From: Selenomonas sp.
Lineage (GTDB): Bacteria > Bacillota > Negativicutes > Selenomonadales > Selenomonadaceae
Direction of reading: 5' to 3'
Assembly (NCBI GenBank): GCA_015265235.1
Contig: JABZYJ010000114.1
Coordinates: 1 to 5,980 of the forward strand
Length of the DNA stretch: 5,980 nt
Within the stretch, counting starts at the first letter, position 1. Every line of letters starts with the position of its first letter. Position numbers and translations under genes: made by a program. This document shows, in pieces, positions 5,880-5,980 of the stretch. The notes under the pieces were generated by a model that did not search any database, was not told the DNA's origin, and saw only the letters and a list, made by a program, of their open reading frames with translations.

Positions 5880-5894
5880 AGCGGCGACGCCGCT
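5880..5894. repeat. GC-rich palindrome in the Asn-Gln tRNA spacer
   Basis: AGCGGCG, one base, CGCCGCT: a perfect 7-bp inverted repeat in the 68-bp spacer between tRNA-Asn and tRNA-Gln. On the transcribed strand only TTT follows before GGGG, so it is a poor terminator. It may be a hairpin used in processing the tRNA precursor, or have no role. Confidence 0.4.
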
Positions 5895-5906
5895 ATAAAT
5901 ACAAAA

Positions 5907-5980
5907 TGGCTCCTCGAACTGGACTCGAACCAGTGACATTCTGATTAACAGTCAGACGCTCTACCGACTGAGCTATCGAG
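5907..5980 (-). tRNA. tRNA-Asn(GTT), lacking the first 2 nt at the window edge
   Basis: 74 nt of an expected 76. The visible 5' acceptor bases CTCGA pair with TCGAG of the 3' strand TCGAGGA, and the two missing bases should be TC beyond the edge. The D arm is GCTC/GAGC, the anticodon loop CTGTTAA has anticodon GTT at 5947-5949, and the T arm is ACTGG-TTCGAGT-CCAGT. The discriminator is G and CCA is encoded (5907-5909). It is the first visible member of the cluster, whose promoter must lie further right. Confidence 0.95.

Overview
The window is ordinary chromosome from a bacterium that is probably a Firmicute of the Negativicutes type (Selenomonas-like). The evidence is indirect: moderately GC-rich genes, strong purine-rich ribosome binding sites with GTG and TTG starts, tRNA genes that encode their own CCA ends, and a compact siroheme/heme operon carrying a CobA-HemD fusion (a fusion I recall being described in Selenomonas ruminantium and seen in some clostridia). 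Every real gene lies on the minus strand, so transcription runs from high to low coordinates.

Layout in transcription order. At the right end is a tRNA cluster: Asn(GTT), cut by the window edge, then Gln(TTG), Lys(TTT) and Lys(CTT). Next, a perfect 11-bp hairpin overlaps a plausible promoter for surE (survival-protein phosphatase/nucleotidase), which begins at TTG. surE ends at a strong intrinsic terminator. About 15 bp beyond the terminator's T-tract is a perfect TATAAT box, followed at the predicted transcription start by a small palindrome that could be an operator. This promoter should drive a tetrapyrrole operon of four overlapping genes: a Met8/SirC-type precorrin-2 dehydrogenase, hemA (glutamyl-tRNA reductase), hemC (hydroxymethylbilane synthase) and a cobA-hemD fusion. 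At the left end is the start of a small zinc-ribbon protein gene of unknown role, with clearly lower GC.

Pathway logic. HemA commits glutamyl-tRNA to 5-aminolevulinate synthesis. HemC makes hydroxymethylbilane. The HemD half of the fusion closes it to uroporphyrinogen III, the CobA half methylates that to precorrin-2, and the Met8-like protein oxidises precorrin-2 to sirohydrochlorin. The set points to siroheme and/or cobalamin rather than only protoheme. The hemB and hemL steps needed to join HemA to HemC are not in the window.

I did not find an undescribed system. The points worth a second look are regulatory and architectural: the palindrome at the hem promoter, the hairpin/promoter overlap before surE, an 83-bp out-of-frame hemA/hemC overlap, and the low-GC zinc-ribbon gene.
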